A stretch of DNA of 64,000 nucleotides from Xanthomonas phaseoli pv. phaseoli (GCA_022749655.1 CP094243.1:5022001-5086000), one strand, 5' to 3'. Shown: positions 9,601-17,704, counted from the first letter of the stretch. Program-made: numbers and translations. The notes: generated by a model not told the origin, from the letters alone.

Positions 9601-9703
9601 GAAACGCGACCAGGCCGGCCAGCGAAATCAGGAAGATCAAAAACAGCGTGATCGAGCGCTCGCGTACGGCGAGCGCCGACAGATTGAATCGGCCCTCGCT
9701 CAC
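6605..9703 (-). CDS. RND efflux transporter, inner-membrane permease (AcrB/MexB type)
   Basis: A 1032-residue resistance-nodulation-division pump that exchanges protons for drugs or other small molecules across the envelope. It starts MSEGRFNLSALAVRERS followed by the first membrane helix, then a large periplasmic loop. The core helices include GLLVDDAIIAIEMM with the paired acidic residues of the proton relay. It continues through a second large loop to the last helices (LGLIGVVPTL and VILTALAAILAFIPL). Length is normal for the family. Its ATG overlaps the stop of the membrane fusion gene (ATGA near 9700-9703), so the two form an operon. Substrate is unknown. Confidence 0.93.
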   Translation of the reverse strand: MSEGRFNLSALAVRERSITLFLIFLISLAGLVAFLKLGRAEDPAFTIKVMTIVTAWPGATPQEMQDQVAEKLEKRMQELRWYDRTETYTRPGLAFTTLTLMDSTPPGEVQEQFYQARKKAGDEVANLPAGVIGPLINDEYADVTFALFALKAKGEPQRLLARDAETLRQRILHVPGVKKVNIIGEQPERIFVEFSHERLATLGVSPQDVFAALNAQNALNAAGSVETRGPQVFIRLDGALDSLQKIRDTPLVVQGRTLKLSDIATVERGYEDPSTFMIRSGGEPALLLGIIMRDGWNGLDLGKSLDAEVGAINAELPLGMRLSKVTDQAVNIDASVGEFMTKFFVALLVVMLVCFVSMGWRVGIVVAAAVPLTLAAVFVVMLATGKNFDRITLGSLILALGLLVDDAIIAIEMMVVKMEEGYSRVAASAYAWSHTAAPMLSGTLVTAVGFMPNGFAASTAGEYTSNMFWIVGIALIVSWVVAVVFTPYLGVKMLPDLKKVEGGHAAMYDTPRYNRFRQALGRVIARKWLVAGSVVGLFVLAIVGMGIVKKQFFPISDRPEVLVEVQLPYGTSINQTSAAAAKVEAWLSKQKEAKIVTAYIGQGAPRFFLAMGPELPDPSFAKIVVRTDDQHERDALKLRLREAIAQGLASEARVRVTQLTFGPYSKFPVAYRVSGPDPTVLRGIAAQVMQVMQDSPMLRTVNTDWGVRTPTLHFSLDQDRLQAVGLTSTAVAQQLQFLLTGVPITLVREDIRSVQVVARSAGDTRLDPARIADFTLAGGNGQRVPLAQVGKVDVRMEEPVMRRRDRVPTITVGGDVDDQLQPPDVSAAITQQLQPIIDKLPSGYQIKEAGSIEESGKATTAMLPLFPIMLAATLLIIILQVRSISAMVMVFLTSPLGLIGVVPTLILFQQPFGINALVGLIALSGILMRNTLILIGQIHHNEAEGLDPFHALVEATVQRTRPVILTALAAILAFIPLTHSVFWGTLAYTLIGGTLAGTVLTLVFLPAMYSIWFKIRPDPGSGNNAPEIAQRA

Positions 9704-10849
9704 GGCTGCGCTCCTGTCGCCTTGACGGTGCTGCCAGCACTGGCCGTGCTGCGACCGGCCGCGCTTTCGCCGGCTATGCGAACCTGCTCGCCTTCGCGCA
9801 ACAGATGCGCCCCCAACGCCACGATGCGCTCGCCGCGTGCCAGCTTGCCGGTAACGTTGGCGTGGTCATCGTCCAGGCCCAGCACCGTGACCGGCCGCCA
9901 GCTCACCTTGGTCGGGTTGCCGGCAATCACCCACACGCCCGGCCCCTTGCCGGCGTCGAACAGCGCGGCCAGCGGTACCTGCAGGCCGGCCTGGTTCGCC
10001 GAGGCGGTGCCGCCGGGTACGCGCACGCTGACCGTGGTGCCGAGCGGCGCCTGCGCCAGCGCGCCGTCCAGCACGTAGCGTGCCTCGAAGGTGCGCGTGA
10101 GCCGGTCGGCACTCTCGGACAGCTGGCGCAAGGTGGCCGGCACGCTGACGGCGGCGTTGCCGAACAGCGTGGCCTGGGCCACCGAGCCGACCTGCGGGCG
10201 CAGGGTTTCCGGCAGCTGGATCACCGCCTCACGCGGGCCGACGTGCGCCAGCCGCACCACCGTCTGCCCGGCCGCGACCACCTGGCCCGGCTCGACCAGC
10301 GTTTCCATCACCACGCCATCGGCATCGGCCAGCAGGTCGGTGTAGCGGTTGGCGTTGCGCGCCACGTCGGCCTGGGCCTGGGCGGCGCTCAGCTGCGCCT
10401 TGGCCGCATCGGCGGCGGCCTTGATCTGGTCGTAGGCCGAGGCTGAGATGGCGCCGGTGCCGCGCAGATCACGGTAGCGGGCCTCATCTTCGGCGGTCTG
10501 CTGCGCGCGGGCGCGCGCGGCGGCCACCGCGTCCTGCTGCGCACGGGCAGCCAGCTGCAGATCCACCGGGTCGATGCGCATCAGCGCTTGCCCGCGCTTG
10601 ACGCGCTGTCCGGCATCGACCAGCCGCTCGGACACCTTGCCGGCCACGCGGAAGCCCAGATCGCTCTGGACCCGCGCCGCGACCGTGCCGGAGAAGCTGC
10701 GCGCCGCACTGCTGGCGTCGCCCACAGTGGCCGCCCGTACCAGCGGTGCGGCGGTGCGTGGATCGGTCTGCGCCTTGCCACCGCAGGCGCTCAGCGCCAG
10801 CGGCAGGACACAAAAAGAGGGTAGAGGCGACAAGGCGGCGGCGACGCAT
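9700..10849 (-). CDS. RND membrane fusion protein (AcrA/HlyD type), start region frameshifted
   Basis: The periplasmic adaptor that joins the RND permease to the outer-membrane channel. The main frame (from 10833 down) shows VLPLALSACGG with a lipobox (LSAC), the barrel-sandwich segment (GKVSERLVDAGQRVKRGQ), an Ala/Gln-rich coiled hairpin, and VVMETLVEPGQVVAAGQ. This frame has only a TTG start and lacks the basic start of a signal peptide. An ATG at 10849 gives MRRRRLVASTLF, a good signal start, but in another frame. Removing one T from the TTTTT run (10812-10816) joins them into MRRRRLVASTLFCVLPLAL plus SAC. So the signal peptide is split by a one-base homopolymer difference: error, mutation or slippage switch. 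Confidence 0.88.
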
Positions 10850-10891
10850 GGAAATCCCGGAGCGATCGGATGAAGGCTCGCATCCTGAGAC

Positions 10892-10919
10892 TTGTGACCA
10901 AATCAGTCAATAGTCACAA
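10892..10919. promoter_or_regulatory. Inverted repeat operator 1 (GTGAC-N14-GTCAC) before the efflux operon
   Basis: TTGTGAC and GTCACAA lie as an inverted repeat between the TetR stop and the membrane fusion gene. The core GTGAC, 14 bases, GTCAC has the same arms and spacing as the repeat at 11580-11605 on the other side of the regulator gene. This marks both as likely binding sites for the same TetR protein. Confidence 0.65.
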
Positions 10920-10926
10920 CCGGTTT

Positions 10927-11543
10927 TTATGGCGACAGGCTCCGCAATACCAGGCTGGACAACAGCAGCGGCACGTCGCCGGCATGATCCAGGCTGTGCT
11001 GCAGCAGCACCGGGTTGATGTAAGGACGCATCACCAGATAGGTGGCCTGGGTCAGTTCGTCCAGCGGCGTCTTGCGCTCGAAATCACCGTTCTGGCGCCC
11101 TTGCACCAGGATCTCCTGCAGCAGTGCCTGGATGTGGCCCTCGTACGCGATGACCGGCGGCCAGCGCTCGGTCGCGGCCGAGGTGGCGATCTCGTACAAC
11201 TTGCGCTCGCGCGAATACAGCCGCAGGCTCGCCTCGATGATGGCCCTGAAAAGGCTACGCAATTTCTCTGGCGGCGAGGCCGCAGCAGACACCGCGGCCA
11301 GTACTTCGGCCTCGATCTCCCCAGGCAGTGCGAGCAGATCATCTCGCCGATGGCCTGCTTGGACTCGAAGAACTTGTAGATGTAGGCCTTGGAAAAACCG
11401 ATCTCCCTTGCCAGGTCGGACACGGCCGTCTTTTCGTAGCCATAGCGGCTGAAATGCTCGGTGGCGGCCACGACGATCTGGTCGCGGACATCATGGTCGG
11501 CCGGGCCGCGGCCCGACACGGGATAGTTGGATGCTTTGCTCAT
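10927..11543 (-). CDS. TetR-family transcriptional regulator, broken by a 1-nt deletion
   Basis: A repressor of the TetR type. The N-terminal part (from ATG at 11543) has the helix-turn-helix region: VVAATEHFSRYGYEKTAVSD, LAREIGFSKAYIYKFFESKQ. The frame breaks in the CCCC run near 11319-11322: the coding strand reads CTGGGGAGATCGAGG where CTG-GGN-GAG-ATC-GAG is expected. The ligand-binding domain continues in the next frame (SAAASPPEKLRSLFRAIIE to LVLRSLSP) down to 10927. Restored, the protein is about 205 residues, normal for the family. It sits between the efflux operon and the divergent outer-membrane factor, with near-identical inverted repeats on both sides, so it probably represses both. 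Confidence 0.85.
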
Positions 11544-11579
11544 CGCGACAGCTTAGCGCCGTCGTGTGTGACTTACAAA

Positions 11580-11605
11580 AGTGACTATTTCGTACTATAG
11601 TCACT
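11580..11605. promoter_or_regulatory. Inverted repeat operator 2 between tetR and the outer-membrane factor
   Basis: AGTGACTAT, eight bases, ATAGTCACT: a perfect 9-bp inverted repeat in the divergent promoter region. The core GTGAC-N14-GTCAC is the same as at 10892-10919. A further half-site (GTGTGAC) lies just upstream at about 11565. Probable TetR operator controlling the outer-membrane factor and the regulator itself. Confidence 0.75.
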
Positions 11606-11629
11606 CACCATCCGTCACTCGGCCCTGCC

Positions 11630-13138
11630 ATGTCGTCACTCCGCACCCTCGCAGCGCTCGTTGCCGCCAGCCTCGTCACAGGCTGCGCGGTTGGTCCCGA
11701 CTACGCCCGGCCGGACGCGCCACTGCCGGACCGCTACATCGGCCAGGCAGACATCGCACAGCGCCAGGCCGCAGTGCCCGCCAACCTGCCGACCTGGTGG
11801 GACGGCTTCAACGATCCCGACCTGAGCCGCTACGTCAACGCGGCGCTGGCACAAAACCTGGACCTGGCCCAAGCCGGGGCGCGCGTGGCCCAGGCGCGCG
11901 CCGGGCTGAGTGCCGCCACCGCCGCGCTGCTACCGGCCGGCAACATCAGCGGCAGCGGCACGCGCGCCTACCAGTCGCTGGAAACACCGCTAGGCCAGGT
12001 GCTCGACAGCACCCCCAACTTCGATCGCTACGCCAGCATCTACGAAGCCAACCTGGGTGCCAGCTGGGAGCTGGACCTGTTCGGGGGCCTGCGCCGCGGC
12101 CGCCAGGCGGCCATGGCCGACTACCAGGCCACCGAAGCAGGTGCTGCCGCCACCCGTCTGGCAGTTGCCGCGCAGACCGCCGATATCTACATCAGCGTCC
12201 GCGGCTTGCAGGCGCGACTGGACGTGGCCCGGCGCCAGGTGACCACCCAGCAGGGCCTGCTCTCGATGGTGACGCTGCTGCACGGCAAGGGCCTGGCCGC
12301 CGAGCTGCAACTGCAGCAGGCCCAGGGCGCGCTTGCGCAGGCGCAAGCCGGCGTGCCGCCTCTGGAAGCAGGCCTGGCTGCGGCAATGAACGCGCTGGAC
12401 GTGATGCTTGGCGTGCCACCCGGCACGCACCGCACCGAGCTGTCGGCAACCAGACCCATTCCGCCGGCCCCGCAGATCGCCGACAGCGGTACCCCCGGCG
12501 ACCTGCTACGGCGCCGGCCCGACCTGATCGTGGCCGAGCGCCGGCTGGCCGCCTCCAACGCGCGCATCGGCGTGGCGATGGCCGAGTACTACCCCAAATT
12601 TTCGCTCAGCGGCCTGCTTGGCAGCGCCACGGCCATCTCCGGTGCGAACCTGTTTACCAGCGACGCCGCGCAATCGTCCGGCGTGCTCGGCCTGCGCTGG
12701 CGGCTGTTCGACTTCGGCCGCATCAATGCGCAGATCGCGCAGGCCAAGGGCCAGCAAGCCGAACAACTGGCGGCCTACCGCCTGGCGGTACTGCGCGCCA
12801 CCGAAGACGTCGAAAATGCGTTCACCGCACTGATCAAACGCGAGCAGCAAGCAGCGGTGCTGACGCAGGGCGTGGATGCACTCGGCAAGGCGCGCAGCGC
12901 CTCTGCGCTGGCCTACGAAAAAGGGACCGTCAGCCTGATCGAAGTGCTCAATGCCGACGACAGCCTGCTACGCGCCTCCGACGCGCAGGTGCAGGCGCGC
13001 ACCGAGGCTGCGCGTAGTGCGGTTGCGACCTTCAAGGCGCTGGGCGGCGGTTGGCAGGCCGGTGGTGCGGGTGCGGGTCCGATTGCTGTCGCCGTGGACA
13101 GCAACCGGCGCCACGACGCCACGACAGCACCCGAGTGA
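11630..13138 (+). CDS. Outer-membrane efflux lipoprotein (TolC/NodT family)
   Basis: A 502-residue outer-membrane factor that forms the exit duct of a tripartite RND pump. It begins MSSLRTLAALVAASLVTGC, a lipoprotein signal with lipobox VTGC, followed by AVGPDYARPD, the classical NodT start. The two internal halves carry the family's coiled segments (NLDLAQAGARVAQARAG and RRRPDLIVAERRLAASNARI), then GLRWRLFDFGRINAQI and a repeat near the end. It is divergent from tetR and the RND operon and shares their operator-like palindrome, so it is probably their matching channel. Confidence 0.92.
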   Translation: MSSLRTLAALVAASLVTGCAVGPDYARPDAPLPDRYIGQADIAQRQAAVPANLPTWWDGFNDPDLSRYVNAALAQNLDLAQAGARVAQARAGLSAATAALLPAGNISGSGTRAYQSLETPLGQVLDSTPNFDRYASIYEANLGASWELDLFGGLRRGRQAAMADYQATEAGAAATRLAVAAQTADIYISVRGLQARLDVARRQVTTQQGLLSMVTLLHGKGLAAELQLQQAQGALAQAQAGVPPLEAGLAAAMNALDVMLGVPPGTHRTELSATRPIPPAPQIADSGTPGDLLRRRPDLIVAERRLAASNARIGVAMAEYYPKFSLSGLLGSATAISGANLFTSDAAQSSGVLGLRWRLFDFGRINAQIAQAKGQQAEQLAAYRLAVLRATEDVENAFTALIKREQQAAVLTQGVDALGKARSASALAYEKGTVSLIEVLNADDSLLRASDAQVQARTEAARSAVATFKALGGGWQAGGAGAGPIAVAVDSNRRHDATTAPE

Positions 13139-13260
13139 ATGACGCGCCACGCCGACCTTGATGGCGTCTGCGCAGGTGGCACCCACTGCTGCCGATGTTG
13201 CCGGGTGCACGCAACCGCAAGCGCTACCAACCGCCTCAGCGGATGTCCTGCCAGCCGTGC

Positions 13261-13692
13261 TCAATCGGCATGGAAGCGCACACCTGCATTGATCTTGCAC
13301 TGATATGCCAACACCGGCCCGCGTTGCTGCAGGCCCGGCAAGTCGTACATGTAGGTGGTGAAGCGCAGCGTGTCATCCGGGCGCAATTGGTAGCGCATGA
13401 ATTGCTGGATCGGCTTGCCGTCGTTGGCCACGGTGAAATGCGCATCGGAAAAGGCCAGGGTGCCGTCTGCGGTGATGCGATAGGCATCGATGTGGCGGCC
13501 GCCGCGGGTCTGGGTGGCCGGCGTGCCTTCTTCGGGCGTGCACCGTGCAAGGTCGGTGCTCACACTGACGTCGTAGCCGGCGTCCAGGGCAGCGACAACT
13601 TCGGCACGGTTATTCAGCGATTCGGTGGCCAGCGCAGGCAATGCACACGCGCACAGCGTGGCGAACAGCGCGGCAGGAACAAGACGCGGCAT
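13261..13692 (-). CDS. VirK-like secreted protein
   Basis: A 143-residue exported protein. Residues 1-23 (MPRLVPAALFATLCACALPA) form a signal peptide. The mature part reads LNNRAEVVAALDAGYDVSVS, DLARCTPEEG, AYRITADGTLAFSDAHFTV and QQFMRYQLRPDDTLRFTTY, the pattern of the VirK family. Two Cys residues (in DLARC and YQCK) could form a disulfide. VirK proteins occur in plant and animal pathogens, but their molecular role is not settled. The ATG at 13692 is chosen because the signal peptide starts there. It is convergent with the efflux lipoprotein and shows no operon link. Confidence 0.75.
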   Translation of the reverse strand: MPRLVPAALFATLCACALPALATESLNNRAEVVAALDAGYDVSVSTDLARCTPEEGTPATQTRGGRHIDAYRITADGTLAFSDAHFTVANDGKPIQQFMRYQLRPDDTLRFTTYMYDLPGLQQRGPVLAYQCKINAGVRFHAD

Positions 13693-13919
13693 GGTGGACT
13701 CCAGGCAGAGAGGGATGCGATGGCTCGGGCGTGCATGCGCCCAGGACCGCCAACATGCCCCAGTTCGGCCTGCATGCGCGCGCGACACTACGCATCGCGC
13801 GGCATGAGTGCGCTTGCCGGCGGACGCCGCGCACAGATCCAGATGTCGGCCATCACGGCGCACGCGCAGGCGGCGCGATACGCGGTCGAGATCGTCAAGG
13901 ATCTCGTCAATTGCCACAC

Positions 13920-15329
13920 CTACAAACGCGCATTGACCTCGCGCGGCACGTGCTCGGGCGTGGGCTGTAATGCTGGCGTTGCGCCCAGCAACAAGCGGTC
14001 GGCCAATGCGCGCGTGGCCACGCGCAGCTCGGGCACGGCGGTGATTTCCCAGTAACGCCCCCGCAACAGTGGCCCGACGCAATACAGTCCCGGCACGATC
14101 TGACCGGCGCTATCGCGCACGCGCAGTTGCGCATCGGTGTCCACGCCCAGGCCCAAGGGATCGGCACGCAACAGACCGGCTTCGCGCATGCCGGCGATCA
14201 AGGGATCGCTGGTGCGATCGATGTCGGTGTCCAGTCCGGTGGCGCGAATCACTGCATCGTAATGACCGGTCTGCGCGTCGGCAGCACCACGCGGGCGGAT
14301 CACCGCCTCCACGCCATCTGGCACCCAGCGCGCCCGCAGCAGGCGCGCAGAGACGATCTGCAACTGGCCCGATGCCTGCAGTTGCGCCAGCTGTTCGGCC
14401 GCACCGGGTGCCACGCGATGGCGCGCCACTTCCCAGTACGGGCGCAGATGGCGCAAAAAGCGTGCACGCTGGGGAAGTTCCAGGCGCTGCCACAGCGGCT
14501 GCAAATGCGGGCGCAGCGCATCCACCACGCGACGCCAATCGTCGACCACCGCACTGAGCTGACGCACCCCGCGCAGCAGGCCGCGCAGGTCGGCGTCCTT
14601 GAGCGCACGCTGCAGATGCGGCGGCAATTCCAATGCAGCGCCGGGCTGGCGCAGATGCGCCTGCGGCGCCAGCCCGCGCCGCGAAATCGCCAGCAGGCGG
14701 CCGCGATGACCGCGCGTGTGCAAGGTCAGCGCCACGTCCACCATGGTCAACCCGGTACCGACGATCAACACATCGTCGTCTGGCGACAACCGCGCCAATG
14801 CATCGCCCTGCCACGGCCACCCGATGTAACGTGGATGCACGCTCAAGCGCGGGCCGATACCCGCCAGCGCCTGCGGTTGCAGTGCGCCCACCGCCAGCAC
14901 CACGCGATCGCTCTGGAAGGCATCGCCATTGGCCAGAAACACACGAAACCCCTTGCGCACGCGCTCCACCGCCACCGCTTCCTGCGATAACCGCATGACC
15001 GACGCCTGCGCACTGCTCACTGCTGCATCCAGTTCGCTGCGCAGATAGTCGCCGTACGCCAGCCGCGGCAGGAATTCCAGCCGGCCGCTCTCGCCCAGGT
15101 GCAAGGTATCGGCAAAGGCACCGGGCGCCTGTGCGTCGATACCCAGGTCCTTGGCACGCACGTTGAGCAGATGCTCTGGCCGCGCTGCGCCGTAGGCGAT
15201 CCCGCTGCCAAAGGTGTCGGCCACGCCGACCAGGGTGATGCGTACCTGCGCATCGGCCGTCTGCGCCAGCGCACGGACCAGCGCGGTGCCGCAGAAGCCG
15301 GCGCCGATCACGGTGATATGGGTTTCCAT
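13920..15329 (-). CDS. FAD/NAD(P)-binding protein
   Basis: A 469-residue soluble flavoprotein with an N-terminal dinucleotide motif in METHITVIGAGFCGTALVRA. A second nucleotide-binding stretch appears in DDDVLIVGTGLTMVDVALTL, so both FAD and NAD(P) sites are plausible. Other family-like segments are GIAYGAARPEHLLNVRA and VIRATGLDTDIDR. It resembles the FAD-NAD(P)-binding family (PF13454) often annotated simply as an oxidoreductase; the substrate is unknown. The start at 15329 is chosen because the motif begins four residues later; an in-frame ATG at 15356 would add nine residues without support. Confidence 0.85.
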   Translation of the reverse strand: METHITVIGAGFCGTALVRALAQTADAQVRITLVGVADTFGSGIAYGAARPEHLLNVRAKDLGIDAQAPGAFADTLHLGESGRLEFLPRLAYGDYLRSELDAAVSSAQASVMRLSQEAVAVERVRKGFRVFLANGDAFQSDRVVLAVGALQPQALAGIGPRLSVHPRYIGWPWQGDALARLSPDDDVLIVGTGLTMVDVALTLHTRGHRGRLLAISRRGLAPQAHLRQPGAALELPPHLQRALKDADLRGLLRGVRQLSAVVDDWRRVVDALRPHLQPLWQRLELPQRARFLRHLRPYWEVARHRVAPGAAEQLAQLQASGQLQIVSARLLRARWVPDGVEAVIRPRGAADAQTGHYDAVIRATGLDTDIDRTSDPLIAGMREAGLLRADPLGLGVDTDAQLRVRDSAGQIVPGLYCVGPLLRGRYWEITAVPELRVATRALADRLLLGATPALQPTPEHVPREVNARL

Positions 15330-15574
15330 GTGCAAATCCCGCTGAATGACTCGCACGTTTTGCCCGCAGCGCGCCGCCGATGTGTAAACGTTTGGTTAGC
15401 GCCGAGCAAGCAAAAACGCATGAGCTGATCGCCGGCAGTGATGAGGCACGCGGGGCATGCAACGCCGATCGCACATGGCAGCGATATGACAGCGGTCGCC
15501 ACCGTTCGCGGTGATGGTGCGCGCGTTTGCGCATGCCCGTTTTCTGCGGCGCTGCGCAATGCGGTGCGTCACCA

Positions 15575-15691
15575 ATCGAGGTGGATCTGCCGCAAGCCAC
15601 CCACCAACCGCGCGTACCACTCGAGCCGCCTGCACCGCTCGCATTGCGGCTGGATGCCGACGGACAGCTGTTCTGGAACGCCAGCCCGGTG
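15575..15691 (+). pseudogene. ExbD-like remnant in a gene-poor stretch
   Basis: Between 15330 and 15831 no complete gene is seen. One stretch reads IEVDLPQATHQPRVPLEPP then LALRLDADGQLFWNASPV, which looks like the periplasmic part of an ExbD/TolR transport protein (VDLPQAT, short proline linker, LDADG, N-x-x-PV). There is no membrane helix in front of it, and downstream the frame drifts: EPDLQVRG appears one frame over. Probably a decayed ExbD fragment. The match is by eye and short. Confidence 0.4.
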
Positions 15692-15831
15692 ACGTTGCTC
15701 TGGTCGAGCCAGACCTACAGGTGCGGGGCGTACACAACTATTTCATGGAAGGTGCCGACGTCAGCGATACACGCAGCGGCCGTGCATTGCCCGGCTGTCT
15801 GATAATGCTGGTTTCCAATGGAGCGCCTGCC

Positions 15832-16715
15832 ATGCCGACCCCGCAATACGCCCGCAACGTGTCCTGATCGCCGGCGGCAGCCGTGGCATTGGCCTGGCGA
15901 TCGCAGAAGGCTTCGTGCGTGGTGGCGCACATGTTTCGATTTGCGCGCGCAATGCCGCCGGTCTTGCTCAGGCTGCAGACGCACTGGCAGCGCATGGCAC
16001 TCCGGTGCACGCACTGGCCTGCGACCTGGCAGACGCCACCCAGATCGATGCCTATGTACAGGCCGCCGCGCAGGCATTGGGTGGCCTGGACGTGGTGATC
16101 AACAACGCCTCCGGCTTCGGACATGGCAACGACGATGCAAGCTGGCAGGCCGGACTGGATGTCGACCTGATGGCCGCGGTGCGCTGCAACCGCGCCGCGC
16201 TGCCGTATTTGCGCCGCAGCGATGCAGCAGTGATCCTCAACATCAGCTCGATCAATGCGCAACGCCCTACCCCGCGCGCGATCGCCTATTCCACCGCCAA
16301 GGCCGCTCTCGACTACTACACCACCACACTGGCTGCAGAGCTGGCGCGCGAGCGCATTCGCGTCAATGCAATCTCGCCTGGATCGATCGAGTTCCCCGAT
16401 GGCTTGTGGGCCACGCGCAGCCGCGAGGAGCCGGAGCTCTACGCACGCATCCGCGACAGCATCCCGTTCGGTGGCTTCGGGCAGGTGCAGCATGTTGCCG
16501 ATGCCGCGTTGTTTCTGGCATCGCCGCAGGCCAGTTGGATCACCGGGCAAGTGTTGGCCGTGGATGGCGGGCAGTCGCTGGGGGATAAAGCGCTATCTAA
16601 TACCTTGGATATGTGCGAGCTAGACATAGAAGCGTCGGCAGCCCCATGCGTCATGGCGATGTCAAATCTAGGTGGATTATTTACAAAATTGATTTACAGA
16701 AGTGCCGCCAGTTAA
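15832..16715 (+). CDS. Short-chain dehydrogenase/reductase, frameshifted at codon 8, unusual tail
   Basis: An SDR oxidoreductase of unknown substrate. The ATG at 15832 gives MPTPQYAR and soon hits a stop. One frame over, RVLIAGGSRGIGLAIAEGFV carries the cofactor motif and runs on through NNAS, NISSINAQ, YSTAKAALDYY and VNAISPGSIEF to 16715, so one base is missing near 15852. A classical SDR would end soon after LAVDGGQSL (about 16580). Here about 45 extra residues follow, with rising AT content, up to the AT-rich insertion. This suggests that the native 3' end was replaced at an island boundary. Confidence 0.75.
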
Positions 16716-16730
16716 ATAACTAATATATCT

Positions 16731-17178
16731 TTATATAAATTTGCTTTTTTTCGGAGGCATTTCTGCAATTTCCTCAAGTTGTTCACGATCATCAGTAAAT
16801 CTAATTACTGCCATGGTTTTAAGGTAAGTCATACGAGTTCTATCGGACGAATATACGAACGGAAGATACTCGTCGGAATTTTCAGCAAACCCTGATTTCG
16901 ACGCCAAAAATCCGAAATCGATAAAATCACGCATGGTTGATTTTGGCGAAATCATCACAATCATATATTTACTACAAGAATTTCGAATCACAGACAATTC
17001 CTTTCCCTTGGCAGCAATTACTCCATTTATTAATATCTTCGGATCTTCATCAGCCTTGCTTCGCGCAATTTCGACAACAACAACTCCATTCCTAATACAC
17101 TCCCCCTCTCATCAGAAGCATAAGCTACGGATGACGCCAGAAGAAAAAGCAAGAAAAAAATATCTTCAGTTTATTCAC
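16731..17178 (-). CDS. Probable periplasmic immunity protein for the Rhs toxin, two frameshifts
   Basis: A small AT-rich gene directly after the Rhs toxin end. Its GTG start (17178-17176) overlaps the toxin stop (17173-17171). Reading GTG-AAT-AAA-CTG-AAG-ATA and restoring one T in the run 17154-17160 gives MNKLKIFFLLFLLASSVAYA, a clean signal peptide. Restoring one G in the run near 17102-17106 joins the mature part: ECIRNGVVVVEIARSK, INGVIAAKGKELSVIRNSC, FIDFGFLASKSGF, ending EIAEMPPKKSKFI. Both repairs together give an exact 149-residue frame. No family is recognised. Export fits an immunity protein guarding peptidoglycan against an amidase toxin. As the sequence stands only the last 88 residues are open, from a TTG at 16997. 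Confidence 0.6.
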
Positions 17179-17704
17179 CCGTGTACCTCTTAAAGGTTAT
17201 CGAAGAATCTCCCCAGCCATCTGCTCCAACTGGCCCAACAGTTGATTCATGCGCGCCAATAGTGCTGTTTGCTCCATTATTGTCATGTACAACAATCGCT
17301 GCGTGCCCTGTATACCCCTCCCCGCCTCTTGCTATTGCAGCTATATCGCCGGGTTCGCGCTCTTCATAAGGCCCAAGTGTACGCCAATCCTTTATGTTTC
17401 CCTTAGCCCACTCAGCCGCTGTCGGACATCTATCGACCCTACCACCCTTTCCGTCGGGCACAGAAACATTCGAGTTCGCACCCGCATCCTGAAGTGCATC
17501 ACACACATATGCTGCACACTTATATGAAGGTGAAGGGTACTGAGACGAGTGATTTTTATAGTACCCCCATGCGTCGCTTCCATTCTTGCCAAGTGCCCAC
17601 AGCGCTATTTGCTGCCGTTTTGCTTCGTTTGACGGGCTTCCTTCCCTCAGGCCGAGCGGATCTACAAAATTCAGCGGCGCATTGCTTACATAAGGATGGT
17701 CTGA
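17171..17704 (-). CDS. Orphan Rhs C-terminal toxin fragment with NlpC/P60-CHAP-like amidase domain
   Basis: An open frame of 177 codons begins after a stop (17707-17705) and has no proper start. Its first part reads HPYVSNAPLNFVDPLGL, the end of an Rhs core with the conserved DPxGL boundary (residues 15-19). The rest is a toxin domain: YKCAAYVCDALQDAG (Cys63 or Cys68 as nucleophile), REPGDIAAIA, then GYTGHAAIVV (His134) and GAHES. The order Cys, P-G-D-I, G-H-x-x-I-V is that of NlpC/P60 or CHAP cysteine amidases that cut peptidoglycan. The upstream Rhs body is missing, replaced by a short decayed stretch and an IS5-type element. The next gene is a probable secreted immunity protein. Confidence 0.75.
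   Translation of the reverse strand, partial: SDHPYVSNAPLNFVDPLGLREGSPSNEAKRQQIALWALGKNGSDAWGYYKNHSSQYPSPSYKCAAYVCDALQDAGANSNVSVPDGKGGRVDRCPTAAEWAKGNIKDWRTLGPYEEREPGDIAAIARGGEGYTGHAAIVVHDNNGANSTIGAHESTVGPVGADGWGDSSITFKRYTGE

Noticed and set aside
6362..10078. A very long plus-strand open frame (1238 codons) opposite the RND genes
   Set aside because: It is His/Arg/Gln-rich and repetitive in composition, with no domains. It is the antisense shadow of the high-GC RND permease and adaptor genes, which have clear motifs.
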